DNA from: an uncultured Ulvibacter sp.
GTDB lineage: Bacteria; Bacteroidota; Bacteroidia; Flavobacteriales; Flavobacteriaceae
Length of the DNA: 64,000 nt
NCBI GenBank assembly: GCA_943789105.1
Contig: CALSSW010000001.1
Span: 682,001 to 746,000 of the forward strand
Reading direction: 5' to 3'
Shown here: positions 18,290 to 26,808 of the stretch, piece by piece
How the letters are laid out: every line of letters starts with the position of its first letter
How positions within the stretch are numbered: position 1 is the stretch's first letter
The notes under the pieces: model-generated
Seen by the model: the letters and a program-made list of their open reading frames with translations, nothing else
Databases searched by the model: none
What the model was told of the DNA's origin: nothing
Made by a program: the position numbers and the translations under genes

Positions 18290-20188
18290 TTAAATTTTAC
18301 TGTATCTATTTCTTTGATCTAGGCAAATAGTCTTATTACCAAGAAGTAGTGCAATTGTTTTTAATACCAAAGCATCTCTTTGGTCTATGTTTTTTAGTAT
18401 TTCTCTTGATGTTTTTGGACCACTCTCCAGCTCCAATAGTATGAGTTCACTACTCTTGAGAAGCTCTCTTTTACTAAATTTTTCTTTTGTTGTCATACAC
18501 ACGCTACAAATACCACAGGGCTCTGCTGTAGTTTCGCCAAAATAAGATACAAGTTGTATACTTCTGCAGGTGTTGTTGTTTTCCACATAGTTTAGTAGCT
18601 GTTGTACTTGTTGCTTCTTTTTATCATTATGAGAAACTACCTCTTTTGCAATTACATTTATTGTTTTGTCATCCTCTCTTGGGGTTAAAAATGTAATGGC
18701 TGCATCTGTGGTATTTAGATACAGCTCTATAATATTAGCCGCTTCTAATTTTTTCAAGGTCTGAATAATCACAAGTTGTGATTGACTTGTTTTAGCTTGT
18801 AATACTTCCAGATTTACGCCAGTCATGGTCTCAAAAATACCTCCATAGAGTCGTAATATGGTTTTACCAATTACAGAAGCAAGCTCATCATGTTTAAAGA
18901 AGGCTAGGGCAGTAGTTGTGTCTACTAAAAATTTTAATTTACTGGAGCGTCCAAACTCTTTTGATAGTTGTAAAACACCTAGCCTATCTAGTGTGCTTAA
19001 ACCATTAAAAACTTGTAGGGTATTTAGAGAATAGGTTTTGCAAAAGTCTTCAAAATTAAAACCATGAGTCGTGAAAACGCCTTCTCCGTATGAGATTTGA
19101 AGGTAATTGTTTAATTTTTTGTATATAAATTTCAGCAAATCTACATCTGCCAAAGATGCTATAAATTGCTTTGTAACCAATTGCTTGTCATAAGCATTGT
19201 ATAGTATGGTCGCTGTTGCCCTGTTGCCATCTCTACCGCCGCGGCCGGCTTCTTGAAAGTAGCTTTCCAAACTCTCTGGTAATTGAATGTGTATAACATG
19301 CCCAACAGTTGCCAAATCTATTCCCATACCAAAAGCACTGGTGGCAACCATGGTTGGTGTGGTACTATTTTTCCAGGCTTCTAATTTTTTGGTTTTTTCA
19401 ATCGCAGAAATACCTCCATGAAAAAAATCACTTTTAATACCAAGGCTATTTAAGTGACTACTTGTCTCAACAGCGCTTCTTCTTGTCCTTACATAAACAA
19501 TAGCTTCTTTTTTGTTAGTTTTAAGTAGTTGCTCTATATGGTACAGTTTATCTTCTACCTCTAGGGTATTATAAGCTATGTTGGGTCGTACAAACGAATC
19601 TTGAAACACCGATGGAAGTTCCATCTCTAGCTGTTTGATAGTGTCCTTTAACACCTCTGGTGTTGCGGTAGCTGTTAGGGCTATAATAGGAGAGAGGGGT
19701 TGTAGTTCTCTTAAAATGCGTATGTTTTTATAGGCAGGTCTAAAATCATTACCCCACTGAGAGATACAGTGCGCCTCATCCACAGCGATGCAGGTTACGT
19801 TCATGCGCTTTATGGTGTTTTGGACAAGTTCTTGTTGTAATCTCTCTGGCGAAATGTAAAGAAATTTATAATTTCCGAAGCTAGCATTGTCCAGCAGTGT
19901 GTTTACTTCGGTAAATGATTTTCCTCCAGTAATTGCAAGTGCTTTAATACCTTTTTCTTGCAAACTTTTTACTTGATCTGTCATCAAGGCAACAAGGGGT
20001 GAGATAACTATACAAATACCTTCTTGTACCAGAGAAGGAATTTGAAAACAAATAGATTTCCCGCCACCAGTAGGAAGTAGCGCCACGGTGTCTTTACCGT
20101 CCAAAATAGAGTTGATTATCGCTTCTTGCTTTGGTCTAAAGCTAGTATGGCCCCAGTATTTTTGTAATATGTCGAGGGGGTTTTTCAG
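18290..20188 (-). CDS. recQ: ATP-dependent DNA helicase RecQ family
   Basis: This 3'-5' repair helicase should be 632 residues. A start at the TTG at 20104 would cut off the conserved N-terminus. The same frame continues upstream with the RecQ-specific segment ILQKYWGHTSFRPKQEAII. That frame contains no ATG, GTG or TTG before its upstream stop. The best candidate start is CTG at 20188, overlapping the TGA stop of the preceding gene as CTGA. Motif I is LPTGGGKSICF, motif II VDEAHC and motif VI EAGRGGRDG. The zinc cysteines CRSIQ...CGICSVC are present near the C-terminus. Confidence 0.9.
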   Translation of the reverse strand: MKNPLDILQKYWGHTSFRPKQEAIINSILDGKDTVALLPTGGGKSICFQIPSLVQEGICIVISPLVALMTDQVKSLQEKGIKALAITGGKSFTEVNTLLDNASFGNYKFLYISPERLQQELVQNTIKRMNVTCIAVDEAHCISQWGNDFRPAYKNIRILRELQPLSPIIALTATATPEVLKDTIKQLEMELPSVFQDSFVRPNIAYNTLEVEDKLYHIEQLLKTNKKEAIVYVRTRRSAVETSSHLNSLGIKSDFFHGGISAIEKTKKLEAWKNSTTPTMVATSAFGMGIDLATVGHVIHIQLPESLESYFQEAGRGGRDGNRATATILYNAYDKQLVTKQFIASLADVDLLKFIYKKLNNYLQISYGEGVFTTHGFNFEDFCKTYSLNTLQVFNGLSTLDRLGVLQLSKEFGRSSKLKFLVDTTTALAFFKHDELASVIGKTILRLYGGIFETMTGVNLEVLQAKTSQSQLVIIQTLKKLEAANIIELYLNTTDAAITFLTPREDDKTINVIAKEVVSHNDKKKQQVQQLLNYVENNNTCRSIQLVSYFGETTAEPCGICSVCMTTKEKFSKRELLKSSELILLELESGPKTSREILKNIDQRDALVLKTIALLLGNKTICLDQRNRYSKI

Positions 20189-20730
20189 TAGGTATTTTTT
20201 AGGTGGTTAAAAATAAAATCGCAGCGTTGCTCTATTGGTGCTTGCGGCACTTCAATAATGGTGTAGCTATATTTTTTATAGCCATCACACAATGATTTGT
20301 ATATTTCCTTTGCTTGGGTAAAAGTTTCGTAACGCTCATTGTCTTTGGTGTAGATAAGCTCCCAAGGTGGTAGTAAAAAAACACAGTCGTAAAGATGGGT
20401 GTAGCAAGGTTTCTCAAATTCAGGAGCGTACCCGGCGCCTTTAAAGTCCATATATGCCGTGATATCTGGAGTAGCTCTGTCATAAAATACATAATCTGTG
20501 TCTAGGTCTTTAGCCTTTTCAAATTGAAGCAATCTGCTTTCCATTAGTTTTTGGCTAAAGAGCATAGGGTCTGTTAAAAAAAGTTGATCAATACCTTGCT
20601 TACGAGCTTGGTTTATTATTTCTCGTGAGACCTCTTCCATGGTTGTATAACCAAGACTCTTTATGTAGTTTATTAAGGTGGTTTTTCCAGACCCAGGGCC
20701 TCCGGTAATGACAATTCTTTTTGTATTCAC
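20185..20730 (-). CDS. P-loop NTPase (AAA_28-like), unknown substrate
   Basis: This 181-residue protein has Walker A GGPGSGKTT at residues 10-18 and the later motif FYDRATPDITAYM near 88, as seen in the AAA_28/NadR-type kinase-like ATPases. It starts with GTG at 20730. The stop TGA overlaps the inferred CTG start of recQ, so the two are probably translationally coupled. Whether it is a nucleotide or small-metabolite kinase is unknown. Confidence 0.8.
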   Translation of the reverse strand: MNTKRIVITGGPGSGKTTLINYIKSLGYTTMEEVSREIINQARKQGIDQLFLTDPMLFSQKLMESRLLQFEKAKDLDTDYVFYDRATPDITAYMDFKGAGYAPEFEKPCYTHLYDCVFLLPPWELIYTKDNERYETFTQAKEIYKSLCDGYKKYSYTIIEVPQAPIEQRCDFIFNHLKNTY

Positions 20731-20799
20731 TGCTAGTAATGGATGTTAAAATAATTTTTATACTACAAAGTACGTTAATTTATATTGATGCTGAAAGTG

Positions 20800-20807
20800 T
20801 ATCTTTG
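20800..20807 (+). promoter_or_regulatory. Candidate -7 box of the DUF493-DUF4290-murA group
   Basis: TATCTTTG is a perfect match 84 bases before the DUF493 start at 20892, implying a 5' leader of about 80 bases. Confidence 0.45.
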
Positions 20808-20891
20808 TGGAATACTATTTGGCACTAGTTTATAGCCACTAATTAGTGAAAATAAGATACCAACCCTTTTATATTTCTTAAGAAATACAAT

Positions 20892-21179
20892 ATGAAAGAT
20901 ACTAAAACTGAAGAATTTTACACCAGATTACAAGAACAATTAAAAGGAGATACAACTTGGCCTGCACCTTATTTATACAAATTTATTGTGCCAGGTAATG
21001 CTCAAAAAATTGCACAAATTGAGGCTGTTTTTAATGGCATGAATGCTCAAATCAATACCCGTGATTCTAGCAAAGGAACTTACACCAGTGTTTCTATAAA
21101 AGTTATGATGCCCTCCCCAGAGGCAGTGATAGAGAAATACAAGCAAGTTTCTAGAGTGGAGGGAGTGATTTCTTTATAA
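20892..21179 (+). CDS. DUF493 family protein (YbeD-like)
   Basis: This 95-residue cytoplasmic protein has the ACT-like DUF493 pattern. WPAPYLYKFIVPGN lies near residue 22 and SSKGTYTSVSIKVMMPSPEAVIEKYK near 60. E. coli YbeD is the named relative and its function is unclear. The length is right and the start is ATG. It leads a same-strand group with DUF4290 and murA, spaced by 65 and 17 bases. Confidence 0.85.
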   Translation: MKDTKTEEFYTRLQEQLKGDTTWPAPYLYKFIVPGNAQKIAQIEAVFNGMNAQINTRDSSKGTYTSVSIKVMMPSPEAVIEKYKQVSRVEGVISL

Positions 21180-21244
21180 AATTTGTATTTTGCAATACAG
21201 ATTAATACTTCATTTACACAATCCCCAATTTATACATACAAATC

Positions 21245-21901
21245 ATGTTTTTTACAGATATAGAATATAATACAGAGCGCCCGCATTTGATTATTCCAGA
21301 GTACGGTCGTCACATACAGAAAATGGTAGATCAGGCTGTTGCAGAGCAAGACCCTGAAAAACGCAACAAACAAGCCAAAAGCATTATTTCTGTGATGGGT
21401 AATTTAAATCCTCATTTGCGTGATGTTGCAGATTTCCAACACAAACTTTGGGATCAGTTATTTATTATTTCAGATTTTAAACTTGATGTAGAATCTCCAT
21501 TTGAGAAACCATCTTTAGAAGCTTTAAGAGAACTTCCAGCAAGTCTAAAGTATCCTCAGAATTTTCCGAAGTATCGTTTTTATGGAAATAACATTAAACG
21601 TATGATTGATGTAGCTATTGGTTGGGAAGATGGAGAAAAGAAAGATGGTTTGGTATTAACCATTGCAAATCACATGAAAAAATGTTTCTTAAACTGGAAT
21701 AAAGACACTGTTGAAGATGATGTAATATTTAATCATCTGTTTGAACTCTCTGACGGAAAATTAAACCTAAAGCAAAGCAAAGAAGCCCTTAGAAATTCTT
21801 CTATATTACTTAAAACAAAAACTCGTTTTAGTGATACTAAGGCCACTCCAAACAAACACAAAAAGAATAACAATAACAATAGAGGCCGTAGGCGCTACTA
21901 A
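21245..21901 (+). CDS. DUF4290 family protein
   Basis: This 218-residue protein is of a family restricted to Bacteroidota. The N-terminus EYNTERPHLIIPEYGRH and the central FPKYRFYGNNIKRMID are the conserved stretches. The C-terminus is a very basic, Asn-rich tail (HKKNNNNNRGRRRY), suggesting nucleic-acid contact, which is inference only. It precedes murA by 17 bases, so co-transcription is very likely. I know of no established function. Confidence 0.83.
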   Translation: MFFTDIEYNTERPHLIIPEYGRHIQKMVDQAVAEQDPEKRNKQAKSIISVMGNLNPHLRDVADFQHKLWDQLFIISDFKLDVESPFEKPSLEALRELPASLKYPQNFPKYRFYGNNIKRMIDVAIGWEDGEKKDGLVLTIANHMKKCFLNWNKDTVEDDVIFNHLFELSDGKLNLKQSKEALRNSSILLKTKTRFSDTKATPNKHKKNNNNNRGRRRY

Positions 21902-21918
21902 ATCTCTTACCAAAAGCT

Positions 21919-23232
21919 ATGGGAACTTTTCAAATCGAAGGAGGTCACAAATTAAAAGGTGAAATCACTCCGCAAGGTGCAAAAAATGAAGTTTTGCAAA
22001 TACTTTGTGCTGTTTTATTAACACCTCATGAGGTTATTATAGAAAACATACCAGATATTATAGATGTAAACAAACTAATAGGCATCTTGGGCAATTTGGG
22101 AGTTAAAATCCAAAAATTAGGTAAAGGAAAACTTTCATTTAGAGCAGACGATATTAACCTTGAGTATCTCAAGTCAGAACTTTTTAAAACTCAGGGTGGT
22201 TCATTACGTGGATCTATTATGATTGTAGGCCCTCTTTTGGCACGTTTTGGAAAAGGATACATTCCACGCCCAGGTGGTGATAAAATTGGTAGAAGAAGAT
22301 TAGATACTCATTTTGAAGGTTTTATTAAATTGGGTGCAAGCTTTAGATATAATAAAGAAGAACGTTTTTATGGAGTGGAAGCTCCTAAGGGCCTTACGGG
22401 TTGTTACATGTTACTTGACCAAGCCTCGGTTACAGGAACCGCAAATATTGTAATGGCTGCTGTTTTAGCCAAAGGAACCACTACCATATACAATGCCGCT
22501 TGTGAGCCATACCTGCAGCAGCTATGTAAAATGTTAAACTCCATGGGGGCAGATATCAAAGGTGTAGGCTCTAATATGCTTACAATAGACGGTGTTGAAC
22601 ACTTAAAGGGTTGTACACATCGCGTATTGCCAGATATGATTGAAATAGGTAGCTGGATAGGCTTAGCAGCCATGACTCATAGTGAAATAACCATTAAAGA
22701 TGTAAGTTGGGAAAATTTAGGTATTATTCCAGATACCTTCAGAAAATTAGGAATAACTCTAGAAAAGAGAGGAGATGATATTTTTATACCCTCTCAAGAT
22801 AGCTATGAAATTCAAGGATATATTGATGGTTCTACTCTAACTGTTTCAGATGCTCCGTGGCCAGGGTTTACTCCAGATTTATTAAGTATTGTTTTGGTTG
22901 TTTGTACACAGGCAAAAGGAAGTGTGCTTATTCATCAAAAAATGTTTGAAAGCAGATTGTTTTTTGTAGATAAACTTATTGATATGGGTGCTCGTGTTAT
23001 ATTATGTGATCCTCACCGCGCGACTGTTATAGGACATAATTTTGAGTCTATGCTAAAGGCTACTACCATGGTCTCTCCAGATATACGTGCCGGTATTTCT
23101 TTGTTAATTGCAGCACTTTCTGCCAAAGGAACTAGTACAATTCACAACATTGAGCAAATAGATAGGGGTTATGAAAATATAGACGAGCGTCTTCGTGGCA
23201 TTGGTGCCAAGATTACCAGATTAGATTCTTAA
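21919..23232 (+). CDS. murA: UDP-N-acetylglucosamine 1-carboxyvinyltransferase
   Basis: MurA transfers enolpyruvate from PEP to UDP-GlcNAc, the first committed step of peptidoglycan synthesis. The protein has 437 residues, with AKNEVL (Lys21-Asn23 region) for substrate binding and the family motifs RRRLDTHFEG and PDMIEIGSWIG. The catalytic loop reads PGGDKIG, so the Cys of E. coli MurA (Cys115, the fosfomycin target) is replaced by Asp121. Enzymes with this substitution are known to be active and fosfomycin-resistant. It is last in the DUF493-DUF4290-murA group. Confidence 0.95.
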   Translation: MGTFQIEGGHKLKGEITPQGAKNEVLQILCAVLLTPHEVIIENIPDIIDVNKLIGILGNLGVKIQKLGKGKLSFRADDINLEYLKSELFKTQGGSLRGSIMIVGPLLARFGKGYIPRPGGDKIGRRRLDTHFEGFIKLGASFRYNKEERFYGVEAPKGLTGCYMLLDQASVTGTANIVMAAVLAKGTTTIYNAACEPYLQQLCKMLNSMGADIKGVGSNMLTIDGVEHLKGCTHRVLPDMIEIGSWIGLAAMTHSEITIKDVSWENLGIIPDTFRKLGITLEKRGDDIFIPSQDSYEIQGYIDGSTLTVSDAPWPGFTPDLLSIVLVVCTQAKGSVLIHQKMFESRLFFVDKLIDMGARVILCDPHRATVIGHNFESMLKATTMVSPDIRAGISLLIAALSAKGTSTIHNIEQIDRGYENIDERLRGIGAKITRLDS

Positions 23233-23274
23233 CTATTTTATTCAAATAGCATAATTTAAAATAAGCTATACTGC

Positions 23275-23853
23275 TTACTTTTTCTTGTTAATTTCGTCTT
23301 GAAGTTTTCTTCGAAGTATTTGCTGCTCTTCTAATTTCTTTTGGCGATAGCTATCAAATTCCTGCTCAATCTCAGAGAGCTTATGCTTTGTTTGCTTTGT
23401 GATGATGTTACTGTTTTTAAATTTAATTAAAAAAAACAAAAGGCCAAGTACTAGCATACCAATCGTAGAAAATAACACAAAGTTATAAGTACCTTTTTTG
23501 GTAGTAATTCCAAAAAGCGAAATAGTACCCTCTTTTTCAATAGATGCGTCTAGGTTTTCTTGTGTATTACTTAAACTGGCCTCAAGTGTTGTTATGCTAT
23601 TTTTTTGAGATGCGATTGTTGCATCTTTTTGCTGGATAGAATTTTCAAGTAATTCTATAGAATCTAAAATATTTTTTCTTAAACCAGCAAGCTTGGTTCT
23701 TTTAATGACCTTATATTTTTGGTAGTTATTAGATTTATCAATAACCTCCACAAATTGAGCCTCAATAGAATTGTCTATTTGGACCTTGCTTTGTGAATAG
23801 CCTGCAGTAGCACATAAAAATAGTAGGCAGCTAAAGATTGTTTTAATAGTCAT
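23275..23853 (-). CDS. Membrane protein with coiled coils, unknown function
   Basis: This 192-residue protein has a signal peptide (about 1-20) and a coiled-coil region with Gln/Ser/Leu heptads (55-115). One transmembrane helix follows (about 125-145), then a second basic coiled coil at the C-terminus. Flavobacterial relatives are sometimes named tRNA methyltransferase, but nothing like a SAM-binding or trefoil-knot fold is seen. It may act as an envelope scaffold. A perfect -7 box lies 31 bases upstream. Confidence 0.72.
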   Translation of the reverse strand: MTIKTIFSCLLFLCATAGYSQSKVQIDNSIEAQFVEVIDKSNNYQKYKVIKRTKLAGLRKNILDSIELLENSIQQKDATIASQKNSITTLEASLSNTQENLDASIEKEGTISLFGITTKKGTYNFVLFSTIGMLVLGLLFFLIKFKNSNIITKQTKHKLSEIEQEFDSYRQKKLEEQQILRRKLQDEINKKK

Positions 23854-23884
23854 GAGTATTGGTTTTACTAGGTAGCTAATAGCA

Positions 23885-23892
23885 CAAAAGTA
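23885..23892 (-). promoter_or_regulatory. Promoter -7 box of the coiled-coil protein gene
   Basis: The minus-strand sequence TACTTTTG is a perfect TAnnTTTG match 31 bases before the ATG at 23853. Confidence 0.5.
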
Positions 23893-24044
23893 GTGGTTGT
23901 ATTTGTTTTCTAAAAGGTATTACGCTTGTTAAGAATTCTAGAGTATTTTTTTCACTACATTTATATAACGCAAAAGTACGTGTAATTTAGGTATCTATAA
24001 AGGTTTCTTTATTGGTTTTTAAAGCCAATTTGTAATTGCAAATT

Positions 24045-24081
24045 AAAACATAGAAACTTGCTTTAGCAACTACTATGTTTT
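24045..24081 (-). terminator. Probable terminator of the SRPBCC-SDR-photolyase operon
   Basis: AAAACATAG (24045-24053) pairs with CTATGTTTT (24073-24081), with a nested TTGC/GCAA stem inside. On the minus strand it lies about 40 bases after the photolyase stop and ends in TTTT. Confidence 0.5.
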
Positions 24082-24120
24082 AATACAGCCTATAAAACAT
24101 AGCTAATATAGCCTCTTTAG

Positions 24121-25446
24121 TTATTCGTTTATTCCTTTTTTATAGGTCTGTAGACATCTCTCGCGGGCAAGTTTGTGATCTACAATCATGGCAGTATACT
24201 TTTTAGTGTCATACTCAGGCACCCATTTCTTTATATACTTTTTGTCTTTATCAAACTTGTCTGCCTGTGTGATAGGATTAAATATTCTAAAATAGGGTGC
24301 AGCATCTACACCACTTCCCGCTGCCCATTGCCAATTACCAACATTACTTGATTGCTCATAATCTAGAAGCTTTGACGCAAAGTAGGTTTCTCCCCAACGC
24401 CAATCAATAAGTAGATGTTTACATAAAAAACTTGCAACTAACATGCGCACTCTGTTGTGCATATGTCCTGTATTGTTTAGTTCTCTCATTCCGGCATCTA
24501 CTAAAACATATCCTGTCGTGCCGTTTTTCCAGTGTTCAAACTCTTGCTCGTTGTTGCGCCATACAATACGGTCATACTTTGGTCTAAAGGCTTTTTGTTG
24601 CGTGTGGGGAAAGTGCCAAAATATTTGCATAAAAAACTCACGCCAAATAAGCTCACTCCAAAACACATCATTTGTTTGTGAAATAGCCTTTTTCATCATT
24701 GCTCTTACACTAACAGTGCCAAAACGTAAATGTGGCCCTAGGTGTGAGGTGCCATCTACCCCAGGAAAATTACGGGTATTTTCATAGTTTTGTATAAGAG
24801 TAGCAGAGGTATTGTATTTGGGCACCTTAATACTGGAGGTGGTAAAACCCATTTGCTCCAGCGTCGTGTTTTGTAGAGTGGTGTCTTGATACAGGTTTTT
24901 GAAATAGATTGTTGTTTTGTGGTCTTTTAGGTCTGTCTCTGGGTTAAATACACTTTTCCATTTATTTTTATAAGGAGTGTACACAACATAGGGAGTACTG
25001 TCTGCCTTCACAATGCTGTCTTTCTCAAAAATTACTTGGTCTTTGTATTGGTAAAAGCCAATTGCAGCAGCATTATCTTGTTTTTGGTTTGCTAAGTTAT
25101 CTTTAATCTCAAGATCTCGTTCTTGTCCATAGGGCTCGTAATCTCTATTGCTAATTACATTTTGCACATTAAACTGCGCTGTTAATTTTTTAAAGACCTC
25201 TAATGGTTTGCCATAATATATAGCCAAAGAACTTCCATGGTCTTGCAAGGTGCTCTTTAAGTCTAGCAAGGTGTTGTAAATAAAAGTTACTCTAGCATCA
25301 TCTTTGGAGAGTTTGTCTAAAATTTCGGTATCAAAAATAAAGATGGGCAAAACAGGTGATTTGCCCTGTAATGCTTTAGAGAATCCAACATTGTCTTCAA
25401 GACGTAAATCGCGTCTAAACCAAAATATATTTACAGCAGCGGCCAC
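24121..25446 (-). CDS. Deoxyribodipyrimidine photolyase / cryptochrome family
   Basis: This flavoprotein should repair UV-induced pyrimidine dimers with blue light. It has the family start VNIFWFRRDLRLEDNVG, the FAD-domain motifs LGPHLRFGTVS and WSELIWREFFMQI, and the strongly conserved NVGNWQWAAGSGVDAAPYFRIFNP. These point to a class I CPD photolyase rather than a DASH cryptochrome. The start is taken as GTG at 25446, one base after the SDR stop; an ATG at 25479 would overlap the SDR gene. It is third in an SRPBCC-SDR-photolyase operon, a grouping I recall near light-regulated genes in other bacteria. Confidence 0.93.
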   Translation of the reverse strand: MAAAVNIFWFRRDLRLEDNVGFSKALQGKSPVLPIFIFDTEILDKLSKDDARVTFIYNTLLDLKSTLQDHGSSLAIYYGKPLEVFKKLTAQFNVQNVISNRDYEPYGQERDLEIKDNLANQKQDNAAAIGFYQYKDQVIFEKDSIVKADSTPYVVYTPYKNKWKSVFNPETDLKDHKTTIYFKNLYQDTTLQNTTLEQMGFTTSSIKVPKYNTSATLIQNYENTRNFPGVDGTSHLGPHLRFGTVSVRAMMKKAISQTNDVFWSELIWREFFMQIFWHFPHTQQKAFRPKYDRIVWRNNEQEFEHWKNGTTGYVLVDAGMRELNNTGHMHNRVRMLVASFLCKHLLIDWRWGETYFASKLLDYEQSSNVGNWQWAAGSGVDAAPYFRIFNPITQADKFDKDKKYIKKWVPEYDTKKYTAMIVDHKLARERCLQTYKKGINE

Positions 25447-25447
25447 C

Positions 25448-26140
25448 TTATTGTGTTTGTAATGTTGATTTTCCACCATCTATTGCAAGTACTTGTCCAG
25501 TCATCCAACTGGATTGTTCTGAGAGTAAAAAACAAGCAGTATTGGCTATATCTGTATCAGTTCCAATTCTTTTTAGTGGATGCATTTCTCCCATTCTTTG
25601 TTTTTTATCATCACTAGATAGAAGGCGTCCAGCTAGGGGAGTATCTGTAAGTGATGGTGCAATAACATTAACTCTCATTGTTGGTGCATATTCAGCTGCC
25701 AATGCCTTTGCAAAACCCTCTATAGCTCCTTTAGATCCAGAAACGCTGGTATGAAAAGGCATACCTACTTTAACCGCAACAGTGCTAAAAAACACTAAAC
25801 TTGCTCCGTTTGAAGCCGTAAGCTTTGGAAGTAAGCCTTGTAGTACTTTAACTAGTGAAAGAAAATTTACCTCTAGATCTTCTTGGAATGTTTGAGGTTT
25901 TATTCTCTTAAAAGGTTTTAGATTGATACTTCCAGGGCAATACACCAGGCCGTCTATCTGATCTGGCAAGGGTAATGTAGAGATGTCATCAGTTAATGCA
26001 TCAAAGATCATGTGACTAACTCCCTGGGGTATGTTCTCTTGTGTTCTAGAGGCTAGATATACCTTGTGGGTATCTTTAAGTTGTTTTGCTATTGCGGCTC
26101 CAATTCCGTAGGATCCGCCAATAAGAAGTATGTTTTTCAT
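25448..26140 (-). CDS. SDR family protein lacking the catalytic tyrosine
   Basis: This 230-residue Rossmann-fold protein has the cofactor motif GGSYGIG near residue 8, NFLS near 92 and the C-terminal AIDGG. The usual YxxxK catalytic pair reads VSGSK: Lys137 is kept, but the Tyr position (133) is Val. The Ser of the triad (119) is present. It may therefore be a non-standard reductase or a binding protein. It lies between the SRPBCC gene (23 bases upstream) and the photolyase gene (1 base downstream), so it is part of a probable light/DNA-damage operon. Confidence 0.87.
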   Translation of the reverse strand: MKNILLIGGSYGIGAAIAKQLKDTHKVYLASRTQENIPQGVSHMIFDALTDDISTLPLPDQIDGLVYCPGSINLKPFKRIKPQTFQEDLEVNFLSLVKVLQGLLPKLTASNGASLVFFSTVAVKVGMPFHTSVSGSKGAIEGFAKALAAEYAPTMRVNVIAPSLTDTPLAGRLLSSDDKKQRMGEMHPLKRIGTDTDIANTACFLLSEQSSWMTGQVLAIDGGKSTLQTQ

Positions 26141-26163
26141 AGTTATAAGTTATTGTGGGGTAA

Positions 26164-26625
26164 TTATATTGTCCCAAAAAGTTCAATTAATTTCTTTTTT
26201 CTATACTTGAATATTTTATCAAGTCTTGGCTTTACTAATATAGGATGCACTAATTGACCTAGCCACCCAAGAGGCACTTTATAGTCTATAATGTCTTCCA
26301 TTTCTACACCACCTGGAATTTCTTTTATAAAGTGTTTGTGATGCCACATTGCATAAGGGCCAAAGAGTTGTTGGTCAACAAAATACTCACCCTTCTTAAC
26401 CTGAGTTATTTCTGTAACCCATTTTGTTTTTATACCCAGTAGTGGTGTTACAATGTATTGTATGATTTGTCCTGCGTACATGGGTCTGTCTGCACCAGAT
26501 TTTATAATAAAACCCATATACTTAGGTGTAATAGCCTTAAGGTTATTAGGGTCAGACAAAAAATCCCAAGCCTGTTGCTTGCTAATAGGAAGGGGGTGCT
26601 TGGAGTGTAGTGTGTAAATCTTCAT
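26164..26625 (-). CDS. SRPBCC (START-like) ligand-binding family protein
   Basis: This 153-residue protein of the COG4276 type starts at the ATG at 26625 (MKIYTLHSKHPLPIS); an ATG four codons earlier is less consistent. It has the family segments AWDFLSDPNNLKAITP near residue 20 and WVTEITQVKKGEYFVD near 68. The fold binds a hydrophobic ligand; none is known here. It is first in the operon with the SDR and photolyase genes. A perfect -7 box and a 16-base palindrome lie upstream. Confidence 0.83.
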   Translation of the reverse strand: MKIYTLHSKHPLPISKQQAWDFLSDPNNLKAITPKYMGFIIKSGADRPMYAGQIIQYIVTPLLGIKTKWVTEITQVKKGEYFVDQQLFGPYAMWHHKHFIKEIPGGVEMEDIIDYKVPLGWLGQLVHPILVKPRLDKIFKYRKKKLIELFGTI

Positions 26626-26673
26626 GTATGGTATCAAAAAAACAAGCAGTAAAGCTATGTAGGTATTTAAAAT

Positions 26674-26689
26674 AGCTAGTATACTAGCT
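26674..26689. promoter_or_regulatory. Perfect 16-base palindrome upstream of the photolyase operon
   Basis: AGCTAGTATACTAGCT is exactly self-complementary, about 50 bases before the SRPBCC start. It fits a dimeric regulator binding site. A related shorter palindrome, TACTAGTA, lies at 26747-26754. Confidence 0.45.
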
Positions 26690-26722
26690 TTATTTCAGAA
26701 TTGTCCAAAATTCGTCCTGAAC

Positions 26723-26730
26723 CAAAGATA
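26723..26730 (-). promoter_or_regulatory. Candidate -7 box of the SRPBCC-SDR-photolyase operon
   Basis: The minus-strand sequence TATCTTTG matches perfectly and lies about 98 bases before the ATG at 26625, with both palindromes close by. A weaker box (TAGCTTTA, 26650-26657) nearer the gene is an alternative. Confidence 0.42.
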
Positions 26731-26808
26731 CTTTGATGGCTAGAAATACTAGTAGGATTTTGAAAACTTTAAGATATTAAAGTGTCACCATTAGCTTAAT
26801 GAAGATAT

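Noticed and set aside
22404..22673. Antisense open frame inside murA
   Set aside because: It lies fully within a well-supported gene on the other strand and its product has no recognisable features.
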